The notes under the pieces are model-generated. The model worked only from the letters and a program-made list of their open reading frames with translations, was not told the DNA's origin and did no database searches. A DNA stretch of 64,000 bases from Pseudomonas sp. TH15. Its GTDB lineage: Bacteria > Pseudomonadota > Gammaproteobacteria > Pseudomonadales > Pseudomonadaceae. The stretch spans positions 1,385,501 to 1,449,500 of the forward strand of contig NZ_JAEKEL010000001.1 in NCBI RefSeq assembly GCF_016651105.1, given 5' to 3'. The position numbers and the translations under genes were made by a program. Shown piece after piece: positions 24,985 to 33,316 of the stretch (the stretch's first letter is position 1; every line of letters begins with the position of its first letter).

Positions 24985-25664
24985 GCGGCATCACTCCGAA
25001 GGTGCTTGGAGGTAAGGCTTTGGACATAGCGCAATAGGGATGCTTTGCGGGCCGCGAAGTCTTTGCCCTGGCCGATCAGCAGCACGTCGCGGATCTCAAT
25101 CAGAGTGACCAGCACCAGCTCATGCGCGCTGAGTTGATCGCGATTGCGGCCGGCGAATTGTCCGGTGATTGCCTGGTTGATCAGCTTTGCTTCATTGATG
25201 AAGTGGTGCCGCTGGGGAGTCTTGCCGCTCTCCTCGTGGGCGATCGCCAGCGCTTCACACAGGCCGCGATAGCCAATAGCTGACTGCTGGCGTGCTTGTT
25301 GCCAATTCGCCTGGTCGCCGTGTATCAGCGCCTCGATTTGCATGTCACACCAAACAGAGAACTTGGCATCACACCAGCGGGCGAACGCCACTGCCAGCTT
25401 GGGGTGGAGCCAAGTGCCGCCGGCGTTACCGCGGCGAGATTTCAAATACCCGGATTTCCGGGTATTCACGATAGTGGACGGCCCCGAGCCGTGATGCTGA
25501 ATCTCATCCAGCGCACGGATGTACTCGAGTGTCTCAGCGTTATCCAGCCAATGATCCAAGCGCTTGCCGAAGCGTTCAGCGATCACGGTCGCGTGAAGCC
25601 AGCCTTCGGCGTTGAATGTGACTGTGTGGCCTTGGTAGTCGAATGGGATTATGCGGGCTGTCAT
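24981..25664 (-). CDS. KilA-N domain protein
   Basis: 227 aa DNA-binding phage-type protein. KilA-N core: FNAEGWLHATVIAERFGKRL, then GTWLHPKLAVAFARWCDAKF and a helical W-x-D-MQIEALIHGD. The C-terminal part (FINEAKLINQAITGQFAGRN, LSAHELVLVTLIEIRDVLLI) is of the kind attached to KilA-N in Pseudomonas and enterobacterial prophages. Between the HTH protein and Ash in the regulatory block, so a role in element control is likely. Four-base overlaps on both sides. Confidence 0.83.
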   Translation of the reverse strand: MTARIIPFDYQGHTVTFNAEGWLHATVIAERFGKRLDHWLDNAETLEYIRALDEIQHHGSGPSTIVNTRKSGYLKSRRGNAGGTWLHPKLAVAFARWCDAKFSVWCDMQIEALIHGDQANWQQARQQSAIGYRGLCEALAIAHEESGKTPQRHHFINEAKLINQAITGQFAGRNRDQLSAHELVLVTLIEIRDVLLIGQGKDFAARKASLLRYVQSLTSKHLRSDAA

Positions 25665-25965
25665 GCCGCCACCTTCGCACCTGGTTCAGCGATCAGTGTG
25701 TAAACGGCAACGCCGCGGTGGGTGCGCCCCCATTCATCCGTCATGGTGATGCGGTTGGTGATGATCTTGTAGCCGGTATTGCGCAAGTCGCAGATACGGG
25801 CGCCAGGACGGCAGATGTTCAGCTCGCGCATTATGGTGAAGGTGTCAGCCGGCCCCTGACGAAGACGGGGAACAAGCCGAACTAGTTGGGCGAGATTACT
25901 GGTATCGTAGAGGTGAGTTTTTTCTGGGCTGGCCTTATTGGGTTGGCCTTTTTTTGGTTGGCCAT
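25661..25965 (-). pseudogene. HTH-domain regulatory protein, frameshifted near the start
   Basis: The ATG at 25965 directly abuts the AlpA stop (TAAATG) and has GGAGG inside the end of alpA; it encodes MANQKKANPIRPAQKK. The frame is lost in the T6 run at 25918-25923. With one base added it continues THLYDTSNLAQLVRLVPRLR, TFTIMRELNICRPGARICDL and GYKIITNRITMTDEWGRTHR, a winged-helix pattern of the type in small phage HTH proteins. Restored length is 101 codons plus stop. Without the extra base the long frame has no ribosome-binding site. Confidence 0.7.
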
Positions 25966-26220
25966 TTATGCAGCCTCCACTCGCAGCGCGACCAAGGAGT
26001 CGCACCAGGCGATAACTTCTGCTTCGATCCAGACGGCGGACTTTGGTCCGAGCATTACCTGCTTGGGAAAGCGCCCGGCTGCAATGCGACGGTAAATTTC
26101 AGATGTCGAAAGGGTGGTCAGGGCTTTGACTTCACCCAGTTTGATGAAGCGAAGTGGCCGCTCAGGCTGGACTGGGGATTGTTCGGTTTGCTTGCGGATT
26201 GGGTGGGTTGTGTTTGCCAT
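25966..26220 (-). CDS. AlpA-family transcriptional regulator
   Basis: 84 aa. The MerR-like HTH motif of AlpA is present: RFIKLGEVKALTTLSTSEIYRRIAAGRFPKQV, then WIEAEVIAWCDSLVALR. AlpA proteins activate the integrase or excision functions of P4-like and cryptic elements. It is the first gene of the long minus-strand operon; two perfect palindromes lie 65-100 bases upstream, probably its operator region. Confidence 0.87.
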   Translation of the reverse strand: MANTTHPIRKQTEQSPVQPERPLRFIKLGEVKALTTLSTSEIYRRIAAGRFPKQVMLGPKSAVWIEAEVIAWCDSLVALRVEAA

Positions 26221-26285
26221 GCTAGCGCCTCCTTGGGTGGCGTTGAGAACATGGGCTTATGCTGGGGCGGATTACGGTAGGTGTA

Positions 26286-26320
26286 ACCGCAATTGCGGTT
26301 TTTCGTTCCGCAATTGCGGT
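26286..26320. promoter_or_regulatory. Twin palindromic operators upstream of alpA
   Basis: ACCGCAATTGCGGT at 26286-26299 and CCGCAATTGCGG at 26309-26320, both perfect palindromes, centres 22 bp apart (two helical turns). They lie in the 124-nt gap between the divergent-looking ends of alpA and the next upstream gene's stop. A dimeric repressor or AlpA itself could bind. Motif-based. Confidence 0.62.
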
Positions 26321-26344
26321 GAGCGTATAAATCGCTGGGTGAGG

Positions 26345-27265
26345 TTATTTCTCTTCTGCCATAGCCTTGTTTGCGGCAGAAAATATTTCGTCAAGATTGC
26401 GCTCTTTCAAGCCACGAAAAGAGAAACGCTCCAAAATCGCTGACTTGATGGCGGACTGTTTCATTCCTTGAGGTCTTGGGCGATCAATTGGCGACTCTAA
26501 TAGTTTTAACAGCGCAGCAGTGGCCAGCAAATGTGACTTCTTAGATGTATTATGTGCTGTTTCTTGTCGCGTTAACTCAGCTTTCGCCAACCTTTCTCGT
26601 AAGTGCTGATTTTCTAAAAGGGCTGACTTTAATTGGCTACTTAAGACCTCGACGCCTGCTTCATTGTCAATCACCTGAACGCTCGAGTAGCCGATTGTTA
26701 CAGGCATTGCTTTTATTTCGTCTCTAGCGGCCCTTCGCAGCCAGATTACCTCTTCGACCAGTCTGTCCGAAATATTAATAGCCCGGTCATACCATTCCTC
26801 AAATGCCTCCCCAGGTGTATATCCTCTTCCAGTCAGCCACTCACATAACGCGCTGTAATCGACGAAGGTCAGGTCGGGAACAATGATCTCATCAAAATCA
26901 CGTAGGGTTCTCGCGGCTTTAAGGCGACCTATCTCAACGGCGTTAATCAGTTTTGGTAGGAATATCTCCGTGATATTTACGAGTTTAGAGGTTGCCTCGT
27001 ATGACAGTAGGTGGCCAGTGTATGCAGTAAGCTCAGGTATGTTTACATTCCCGGCAGACCATTGATCGCAGGCGATTAGCTCAGCAGCTTCTTGGAGGGT
27101 CATCATCCAAGCGCCAAAGTTTTCCAGTTCAACCAGGCTATCACCTAGGGTGTGATGTTGATGAATTACGTCAGTGATGTGTTTTTCTACTAATTCATCT
27201 TCCGTGCTGCAATGTCCCAATAATTGGGTTTTGTCTATGCCACGTACTATTCCGTCATTCATCAC
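26345..27265 (-). CDS. Hypothetical protein next to the integrase
   Basis: 306 aa, soluble, no family recognised. N-terminal half predicted helical (HITDVIHQHHTLGDSLVELE, MMTLQEAAELIACDQWSAGN), a central CEWLTGRGYTPGEAFEEWYD, then a probable coiled coil (SSQLKSALLENQHLRERLAK). The C-terminal RPRPQGMKQSAIKSAILERF leads into a short helical domain. AT-richer than the core. It could start at 27265 or one codon later. It lies between integrase and AlpA, a place often taken by element-specific regulators or defence genes. Confidence 0.65.
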   Translation of the reverse strand: MMNDGIVRGIDKTQLLGHCSTEDELVEKHITDVIHQHHTLGDSLVELENFGAWMMTLQEAAELIACDQWSAGNVNIPELTAYTGHLLSYEATSKLVNITEIFLPKLINAVEIGRLKAARTLRDFDEIIVPDLTFVDYSALCEWLTGRGYTPGEAFEEWYDRAINISDRLVEEVIWLRRAARDEIKAMPVTIGYSSVQVIDNEAGVEVLSSQLKSALLENQHLRERLAKAELTRQETAHNTSKKSHLLATAALLKLLESPIDRPRPQGMKQSAIKSAILERFSFRGLKERNLDEIFSAANKAMAEEK

Positions 27266-27363
27266 GTCACCCTTCCAAGCGCTCCCACTACTGAATAGGT
27301 CTGCCAGTCAGGCGGGTGGGAAGTCCGCTTTTCGCTCCGTCGAGCTAGGCCAGCCAAAACTCT

Positions 27364-28567
27364 TTATGCCTTTCGTTTGATGCTCACCACTTTAGCGCCA
27401 GCGCAAAGTGCGTCGATTGAATCTGCCCAAGCTTGCATCATTTCCCGGCGCTGCTCGACGTAGGCGGCATGGTTGTAGGTGCCGCGTATCTCGTCGCTGT
27501 CACCGTGGGCCAGTTGACGTTCGATCCAATCCTTGTTGTACCCGCGACCGTTCAGTTCCGTGCTGAGTAAGTGACGGAAACCGTGGCCGGTCTGCCTACC
27601 TTCGTAGCCCATCATCCGCAACGCTTTGTTCACCGTGTTTTCGCTCATGGGGCGCTCGGGATTGGCGCCAGCAAAGACCAGTGCGTAGCGGCCAGTGATC
27701 TCTTGGAGCAGGCGCAGGATGGCGACGGCCTGGCGGGGCAGAGGGACGATGTGAGGGCGGCGGGCTTTCATGCGCTCGGCCGGAATTGTCCAGGTTGCGC
27801 GCTCCAAGTCGAACTCAGCCCAGGGGGCTTGGCGAAGCTCGCCCGGGCGAACGGCCGTCAGTGTCAGCAGGCGGATGGCATGCCGGGTAAGCGAGTGGAT
27901 ATTCGCGGCCTCGCTCTTGGCCAACAGTTCTGGGAGTTCAGCAAAGGTGACGTGCGGATGATGGCGGGCAGCTTTCGGTGGTGCTGCTACCACACTCAGA
28001 TCCGTGGCCGGGTTGGCGTCAACGACGCCCTTGGCCAGCCCATACCGAAATATCTGGTGTAGCCATTGTCTGATCTTACCGGCGGCATTTAGCGTGCCCC
28101 GAGCTTCAACCTTGCGCACCAGCTCCACCAGATCGGGCCGAGTGATCGCTTTCACCGGTCGGGCGCCGATACCCGGAATCAAATCATTCTCCAGGTACAG
28201 CTTGGCTTTGTAGGTTGTGCTCTCTGCCCAGCGGGGGCGTTGTAGGCAAACCACTCTCGCGCCAACGTCTCGAAAGTCAGCCCCTCGACCTTCTGTGCTT
28301 GTTTGGCGGTTTTTTCTGCTCGCCGGGATCGGTGCCTTCAATCAGTAGCTGGCGTGCCCCATCGCGAAGTTGACGAGCTTTCAGCAGGGTAACCGCTGGG
28401 TATGGGCCGAGCGCCAGCATCTTCGCGCTGCCGTTGAAGCGGTACCGATAGCGCCATAGTTTGGAACCAGTCGGGGTTACTTCAAGGCATAAGCCGTTGG
28501 CGTCGGTCAGCCGGTAAAGCTTGTCCTTCGGCTTGGCGGTACGGATGGTGGTATCTGAGAGTGGCAC
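27364..28567 (-). pseudogene. P4-type tyrosine integrase with two frameshifts
   Basis: The start is a GTG at 28567 with AAGGAGG upstream. Piece 1 (MPLSDTTIRTAKPKDKLYRL to GTDPGEQKK) is the DUF4102 N-terminal domain. The frame is lost in the T6 run at 28310-28315; one added base gives TAKQAQKVEGLTFETLAREW, and a second loss occurs in the G5 run at 28233-28237, after which RWAESTTYKAKLYLENDLIP follows. The catalytic domain has R in AVRPGELRQAPW, the HGFRHLLST box and Y in TYNHAAY. With both bases restored it is 401 codons plus stop, the normal size. It sits 208 nt from the tRNA-Phe 3' end it should recognise. Confidence 0.87.
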
Positions 28568-28613
28568 GCTGCCTCCTTGCAGGCCACACCAGCCGGGCTT
28601 TTGCCACGGTGGT

Positions 28614-28661
28614 GTGAGTAGATTTGTAGACCGAACTGGATCTACTCACGAATCTACTCAC
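28614..28661. repeat. Right arm-type sites
   Basis: TCTACTCAC at 28641-28649 and 28653-28661 (12-bp pitch), and an inverted copy (GTGAGTAGA) at 28614-28622. The same unit and pitch occur at the left end (8287-8307). Likely integrase arm-binding sites, which would place the int promoter under integrase control. Confidence 0.62.
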
Positions 28662-28705
28662 ATATGTTTGGGCTTACAAGGGAACGGTTGGGAACCGTAG
28701 AAAGC

Positions 28706-28730
28706 AAAAAGCCCGCACTAGGCGGGCTTC
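28706..28730. terminator. Intrinsic terminator between tRNA-Phe and integrase
   Basis: AAGCCCGC and GCGGGCTT around a 5-nt loop, with AAAAA on the left side giving a T run for minus-strand transcription. A second stem, TTTCAGGTG/CACCTGAAA, lies at 28739-28768. Both are inside the element and would stop tRNA transcription from entering int. Confidence 0.7.
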
Positions 28731-28774
28731 TTGTGTGCTTTCAGGTGTGCTTGGCATCACCTGAAAACGAAAGG

Positions 28775-28850
28775 TGGTGCCCAGAGACGGAATCGAACCG
28801 CCGACACGGGGATTTTCAATCCCCTGCTCTACCGACTGAGCTATCTGGGC
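28775..28850 (-). tRNA. tRNA-Phe (anticodon GAA), carrying attR in its 3' end
   Basis: 76 nt with encoded CCA. The acceptor stem GCCCAGA/TCTGGGC, D-arm with AGCTCAGTCGGTAGAGC, anticodon loop TTGAAAA (GAA), and T-loop GGTTCGATTCC are all visible on the minus strand. It remains intact after integration. Its last 23 bases (28775-28797) are the attR copy of the element. Confidence 0.95.
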
Positions 28851-28953
28851 AACGGGGCGCATTAAACTGGTTTTTCAGGGGGTCGTCAAGAAAGTTTTCA
28901 AAAAAATTTTAATTATTACCGTCGCTTACGTTCCGACCCCCGAAATATCGGGA

Positions 28954-29226
28954 TTATTCAGCCGGCGGAACGTAGCCTTCGGCCTTGGCGTATTCCTCGC
29001 CGGAGAAGTACTTGTCCATTTCGCCCTGCAGATATTTTCGATCTTCGGCGTTCATCATGTTCAGGCGTTTTTCGTTGATCAGCAGCGTCTGGTGTTTCTG
29101 CCAGTCGGCCCAGGCCTTGGCCGAGACGTGGTCAAAAATGTCCTGACCTTTGGCGCCCGGGAACGGGGCGCGCTCCAGGGCTGGCAATTCTTCTTTGTAC
29201 TTGCGGCACATGATGGTGCGGGTCAT
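28954..29226 (-). CDS. yggX: Probable Fe(2+)-trafficking protein YggX
   Basis: 90 aa, the standard size. Begins [20 protein letters not shown] with the conserved N-terminal cysteine, and contains [20 protein letters not shown] and [15 protein letters not shown] text ([13 protein letters not shown]). YggX protects Fe-S clusters and cytoplasmic iron traffic under oxidative stress. Its ATG overlaps the mutY stop; mutY-yggX is the usual gamma-proteobacterial pair, and MutY itself carries a Fe-S cluster. Confidence 0.93.
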   Translation of the reverse strand: MTRTIMCRKYKEELPALERAPFPGAKGQDIFDHVSAKAWADWQKHQTLLINEKRLNMMNAEDRKYLQGEMDKYFSGEEYAKAEGYVPPAE

Positions 29227-30290
29227 GACGACTCTCCTGCGTTCAATACGGCGGCCGCGCGTTCGAGCAAGGTTTTGACCGGGGCGGCAAGGCCCAGGCG
29301 CGGCGGGGTGGCGAGGTTATACCAGAGCCAGTCAGCCTCGGCCACGTGATGACCGGACTCCTGGACCTGGACCAGCCAGGGTTCGATGGACAACTGGAAG
29401 TGGCTGAAGGTGTGGACCAGGCTCGGCAGCGCTTGTTGGCTGCCCAGTTCCAGCGAGTGCTGCGTGGCCAGATGTTGCAGGTCGTCGAGGTCGTCGAGTT
29501 CCGGCAAGCTCCACAAACCGCCCCACAGGCCCGTGGAAGGCCGCCGGTAAAGCAGAATCGCACCTTTGCCGTTGGCGAGCATCGGCATCAACGTGCGCTT
29601 CTGTGGCACGGTTTTGCGCGGTTTGGGGATCGGGTAGCGGGTTTCCAGGCCGAGCATGTGCGCTTCGCAGCCCTTTTCCAGCGGGCAGAGCAGACAGCTC
29701 GGTTTACTGCGAGTGCAAAGCGTGGCGCCCAGATCCATCATCGCCTGGGTGTAGGCGTTGACTCGATCATGCGGTGTAAAGCGCTCAGCGTTCGCCCAGA
29801 GCTGTTTGGCGACCTTCGGCTCACCCGGATAACCCTCTTGCGCGGTAAAGCGCGCCAGGACCCGTTTAACGTTGCCGTCGAGGATCGGCGCCCGCAGGCC
29901 CATGCTCAGGCTGGCGATGGCGCCGGCCGTGGACAAACCGATGCCCGGCAGATCGACAAGCTTTTCCACATCACGGGGGAATTCGCCGCCGTATTCAGCG
30001 ACGACGATCTTCGCGGTCTTCTGCAGATTGCGTGCGCGAGTGTAGTAGCCCAGGCCCGTCCACAAGTGCAGCACTTCGTCTTCCGGCGCTGCAGCCAGGG
30101 CTTCAACCGTCGGCAACGAAGCCATGAAACGGTCGAAGTAGTTCAGCACGGTGCTGACCTGGGTTTGCTGCAACATGATTTCCGAGACCCACACCCGGTA
30201 CGGGGTGATGCCCTGTTGCCAGGGCAAGTCGTGGCGGCCGTGGCGGTCGTACCAGTCCAGCACCGCCGATGAAAACTGCTCGGCTCTCAT
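29223..30290 (-). CDS. mutY: A/G-specific adenine DNA glycosylase MutY
   Basis: 355 aa. Removes adenine mispaired with 8-oxoguanine. Visible: [20 protein letters not shown] with the catalytic glutamate, helix-hairpin-helix [14 protein letters not shown], catalytic aspartate in [15 protein letters not shown], the [4Fe-4S] cysteines in [17 protein letters not shown] (C-X6-C-X2-C-X5-C), and a C-terminal NUDIX-like 8-oxoG-recognition domain ([12 protein letters not shown]). The frame is intact, and the start overlaps the stop of the AsmA gene. Confidence 0.95.
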   Translation of the reverse strand: MRAEQFSSAVLDWYDRHGRHDLPWQQGITPYRVWVSEIMLQQTQVSTVLNYFDRFMASLPTVEALAAAPEDEVLHLWTGLGYYTRARNLQKTAKIVVAEYGGEFPRDVEKLVDLPGIGLSTAGAIASLSMGLRAPILDGNVKRVLARFTAQEGYPGEPKVAKQLWANAERFTPHDRVNAYTQAMMDLGATLCTRSKPSCLLCPLEKGCEAHMLGLETRYPIPKPRKTVPQKRTLMPMLANGKGAILLYRRPSTGLWGGLWSLPELDDLDDLQHLATQHSLELGSQQALPSLVHTFSHFQLSIEPWLVQVQESGHHVAEADWLWYNLATPPRLGLAAPVKTLLERAAAVLNAGESS

Positions 30291-32518
30291 CGCTTGAACA
30301 GCCCCTTCAATGCGTTTTTCAGTTCAGGACTGACTTTGTCACCAAGCTTCTCGTCGATCTTGTCGCTGAGCTTGTCGCCGGCCAATTTAGCCGCGACCTG
30401 GCCCATGCGTTCGTTGTCCAGGCGGCAGGCCTTGGCTCCCAGTTCCAGCGGACCACGGCAGCGCAACGGCCACTCGATGCCGACGAACTTGTCGCCGACC
30501 TGGCAGGCCGGATCCGGAATGGCGCTGGTATCGCCTTCGACGATGATGCCGACGCGATAGTCCATGCCCAGCACCCGCAGATCGACGTCGCCGTCACCGT
30601 TGACGGTCATGCCCGGGGTGCGCACTTTCATGTCGGGATTGCTGGCCACGCCGTTGCGAAAGGTCAGGTTGCCCTTGAGTTCCTGGAACGGCGTGTCCTT
30701 GCCCCGTGGTTCGCCGCTGAGGGTTTTGCGGTTCAGGGTGGCGATGCCTTTGCACAGTTGCTGCTCAAGGTTGGCATTGAGCAGCACGCCGTTGTTGATG
30801 ACGAAACTGGCGTTGCCGTTGAGGCTTTCGATCAGTGCTTTCTGACTGTTGCCGTTGCCGGTCAGCGCGCTGGTGAGCGTCACCAGGCCTTTGACTGGCG
30901 GATTTTTACCCTGGCTTTCGAGGATCTTTTCCACCGGCACTTTGGTGATATGGGTTTGCATACTCAGGGCCGGCACTTGCTGACGCACGTCCAGGGTGCC
31001 CTTGGCTTCGAAGTTGCCGTTGTACAAGTCGCCGCGCAGGTTTTCGAGGGTCAGCAAGCCGCCCTGGCCGGAGGCTTTGAGCGCAGCGTTCTGGATGGGC
31101 AGTTTGTCGAGGGTCAGTAGGCCGAAGGTCAGGTCGGCATCTACGTCGAGTTTACTCAGGCGTTCCACCGGCAGCAGGCGCTCGGTGCTCCAGGCGCCTT
31201 TGGTCGGTGACGGTGGCAGCGGTGTAGTCCCGGCGCCAGCCATGGCATCGGCCTCGGTGCTGGCCACTTCGGCCTGACGCACTTGCGTGGCGCTGTTGGC
31301 TTCGGCGGATTTGGGCGGCAAGTAACGATCGACGTTGAACGTGTCAGCCTTGAGGGTGGCGCGCAGCGATTGCTTGGCGAAGTCCTCGACGGCGATCCGG
31401 CCACTGAAGTTGCTGTCGTCGACTTTCAGGTTGATGTTGTCGAACGCCAGGCTGGTGGGCGTCCCGGCGAGACGGCTGACCAGCTCGACTTTGCTCAGGC
31501 TGCCTTCGGCCATGGCCGGGAGTTTCTGGCCGATGCTGTCGACGAATTTGGCCAGGTCAAACTGGGCAATCGACAGGCCGCCGTTTATTTGCGGGGTCTT
31601 GTCGAGGTCGTTGACCTTCAGTTCACCCAAGGCGCGCAACTGGTTGGCAGAGATCTTGATCCCGGTCCATTCGGCGACGTTGGCCGCTTTATCCAGCAGC
31701 ACCTGACCCTGGGCGGCGAAGGTCATGGTCTTGCCTTGCAGCGGGTCGCCGGTCACTTCGCCGGACAGTTTCATGTCTTCGAACTGGTAGCGCTGAAGGG
31801 CGCGGGCGATGCGCAGCTCACCGTTAAGCTCGGTACGAATCCGCAGCGCAGGCTGGTTCGCAGACAGGAACGCCGTGAGTTTGAGCGGAATGTTGGTCGA
31901 ATCGTGAACAGCTCCGGTGCTCATCTGGATGCTTTCGGCGCTGTAGTTCTTGCCGGTTTTTTCATCGTTGTATTCAACCCGCGCGTTGTTCACGGTCAGG
32001 CTGTCGATGTCCAGGCGGATCGGCTGCGGCGGTTTTTCCGCTACAGCGGGGGCTTCTGGCGCAGGCTCGCCGGCAGCCGGCGGGGTGCCAGCTGGAGCAG
32101 TGTTGGGCTCTGGCGGGAGCTTGCCGATGTCTTCCCAGTTGCCGTGGCCGTCCTTGTCGCGGTTCAGGCGCAGGTTCAAGCCTTCGACGCGCACGTCACT
32201 CATCTGTACTTCACGGCGCAGCAGCGGCAGCACGCGAACCGACAGGCCGAGCATTTGCAAGTCTGCGTAAGGTTCGTTGGGTTTGATCAGGGTCGCGATG
32301 CTGGCGTCGTGCAATTCCAGGCCCAGCCACGGGAACAGGCTCCAGCCGATATCGCCATTGAGCGTCAGCTCGATGTGGGCCTTGTCGCGGGCAATCTGGC
32401 GAATCTCGTCTTTATAGTCGTTGGGATCGAAGAGGTGGGTCAGGGCAAAGCCCAGCGCCACAATGATCAGCAACAGCCCGAGAAGTACCAGACCCAGGAT
32501 TTTGCCGAACGCTTTCAT
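30287..32518 (-). CDS. AsmA family protein
   Basis: 743 aa from the ATG at 32518 ([20 protein letters not shown]), chosen for AAGGA upstream and for its N-terminal membrane anchor; the frame stays open to 32611 without need. The anchor is followed by [20 protein letters not shown], the AsmA N-terminal signature, and by a periplasmic beta-rich body with a Pro/Ala-rich insert (about residues 120-150). The C-terminal AsmA_2 part includes [20 protein letters not shown]. AsmA-like proteins are bridge-type lipid transporters between the membranes. First gene of the asmA-mutY-yggX block. Confidence 0.88.
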   Translation of the reverse strand: MKAFGKILGLVLLGLLLIIVALGFALTHLFDPNDYKDEIRQIARDKAHIELTLNGDIGWSLFPWLGLELHDASIATLIKPNEPYADLQMLGLSVRVLPLLRREVQMSDVRVEGLNLRLNRDKDGHGNWEDIGKLPPEPNTAPAGTPPAAGEPAPEAPAVAEKPPQPIRLDIDSLTVNNARVEYNDEKTGKNYSAESIQMSTGAVHDSTNIPLKLTAFLSANQPALRIRTELNGELRIARALQRYQFEDMKLSGEVTGDPLQGKTMTFAAQGQVLLDKAANVAEWTGIKISANQLRALGELKVNDLDKTPQINGGLSIAQFDLAKFVDSIGQKLPAMAEGSLSKVELVSRLAGTPTSLAFDNINLKVDDSNFSGRIAVEDFAKQSLRATLKADTFNVDRYLPPKSAEANSATQVRQAEVASTEADAMAGAGTTPLPPSPTKGAWSTERLLPVERLSKLDVDADLTFGLLTLDKLPIQNAALKASGQGGLLTLENLRGDLYNGNFEAKGTLDVRQQVPALSMQTHITKVPVEKILESQGKNPPVKGLVTLTSALTGNGNSQKALIESLNGNASFVINNGVLLNANLEQQLCKGIATLNRKTLSGEPRGKDTPFQELKGNLTFRNGVASNPDMKVRTPGMTVNGDGDVDLRVLGMDYRVGIIVEGDTSAIPDPACQVGDKFVGIEWPLRCRGPLELGAKACRLDNERMGQVAAKLAGDKLSDKIDEKLGDKVSPELKNALKGLFKR

Positions 32519-32594
32519 GGGCGAGTCCTTGTAGTTAGTCGAATTCGAAAAATAGCCGGGGAGTATAGCGCCCCAAAACTGACGACCGGTCAGT

Positions 32595-32999
32595 TCATGT
32601 CGGCAGTACATCCAATGGCACGTTCAGTTTGGCCGCCAGTGCCTGGGCTTCCAGGTGCCCGGCAGGCGCTAGCAAATGTAATGTCGCGCCCGATTGCGAC
32701 GCCATTTTCTGCGCTTCGTTCACCAACCGCTCTGCCACGCCACGGCGACGGGTGATTTTTCGCACGCAAATTTGCGACAAATGCCAGACGTTCGGTTGAC
32801 GTTGCAGGCGTCCGGCGCCCAGCAGCCGATCGTTGAAGCGCCCGGCAATCAGTGAGCCGTCCCGCAGGCAGCCTTCGATCAACTGCACGTCACCGGCAAA
32901 CGGTGCAAACAGCCAGTGCGGCGCATCGCGGTAGATCTTTTGCAGGTCTTGCTGATCCTGGTAAGTGGCGTCTGCAAGCGTCTCAACGATGACTGGCAT
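32595..32999 (-). CDS. PanZ/PanM-like acetyltransferase (acetyl-CoA sensor family)
   Basis: 134 aa, GNAT fold. DQQDLQKIYRDAP, IAGRFNDRLLGAGRL and ICVRKITRRRGVAERLVNEA line up with E. coli PanM (DLQKI, ARFNERLLAA, VREVTRRRGVG), including the acetyl-CoA-binding RRRGVA loop. In E. coli this protein triggers PanD maturation and reports CoA levels. Whether it acts on PanD here is inference, since many Pseudomonas proteins with this fold are called only acetyltransferase. Single gene, its stop 76 nt from the AsmA start. Confidence 0.72.
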   Translation of the reverse strand: MPVIVETLADATYQDQQDLQKIYRDAPHWLFAPFAGDVQLIEGCLRDGSLIAGRFNDRLLGAGRLQRQPNVWHLSQICVRKITRRRGVAERLVNEAQKMASQSGATLHLLAPAGHLEAQALAAKLNVPLDVLPT

Positions 33000-33039
33000 G
33001 GTGGCTCCGTAGGAAAAGCCCTGCGTAGGAGTTGCCGCG

Positions 33040-33093
33040 GGCTGCGATCTTTTGATTTTGATTTTAAAAAAACAGGATCAAAAGATCGCAGCC
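33040..33093. repeat. Palindromic intergenic repeat (GATCTTTTGAT type)
   Basis: GGCTGCGATCTTTTGAT at 33040-33056 and its exact inverse at 33077-33093, loop of 20 nt. This is a dispersed palindrome type seen between genes in fluorescent pseudomonads. It could form a hairpin in the transcript of either strand. No gene in 33000-33316. Confidence 0.65.
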
Positions 33094-33316
33094 TCCCGCC
33101 GTTCCAACAGGGAGGAGAACAGATGACATACAAAAGGTGATGTCAGTTTGGTTTTTCTGTCACGAGCAAATGGTAACCTCTGCCGGTTCGTCCGTCCTTC
33201 TGCGACTGAACATCGCGCCCAAACGGGTTTCACCCAAAAAACGGTCATGCCTGCGTGCATAAAGGCTGTGGGTGAAGAGTGGCTGGCGAACCATACTAAT
33301 AATTGGGGGATACAGA

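Larger units (their letters stand above)
8212..28797. mobile_element. tRNA-Phe-integrated satellite-like genomic element, about 20.6 kb
   Basis: Boundaries are the duplicated tRNA-Phe end. The integrase gene lies next to the intact tRNA at the right. Content from right to left: P4-type integrase, a hypothetical protein, AlpA, HTH protein, KilA-N protein, Ash-like ORF, small phage-type proteins, Toprim primase, DUF927 ATPase, candidate origin, more small proteins, tail-assembly protein I, a lipoprotein, a bacteriocin-immunity pair, four defence- or fitness-type cargo genes, and a KilA-N/P63C protein at the left end. No capsid, terminase or lysis genes are visible, so it is more like a phage satellite or integrative island than a prophage. 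Confidence 0.85.

Noticed and set aside
9934..28567. Programmed ribosomal frameshifting in the broken genes
   Set aside because: Eight unrelated genes, several at plain CC or G4 runs without slippery heptamers; a shared error or decay is simpler.
8212..28797. Complete prophage
   Set aside because: No terminase, portal, capsid, lysis or tail gene set; only a single tail-assembly gene is present.
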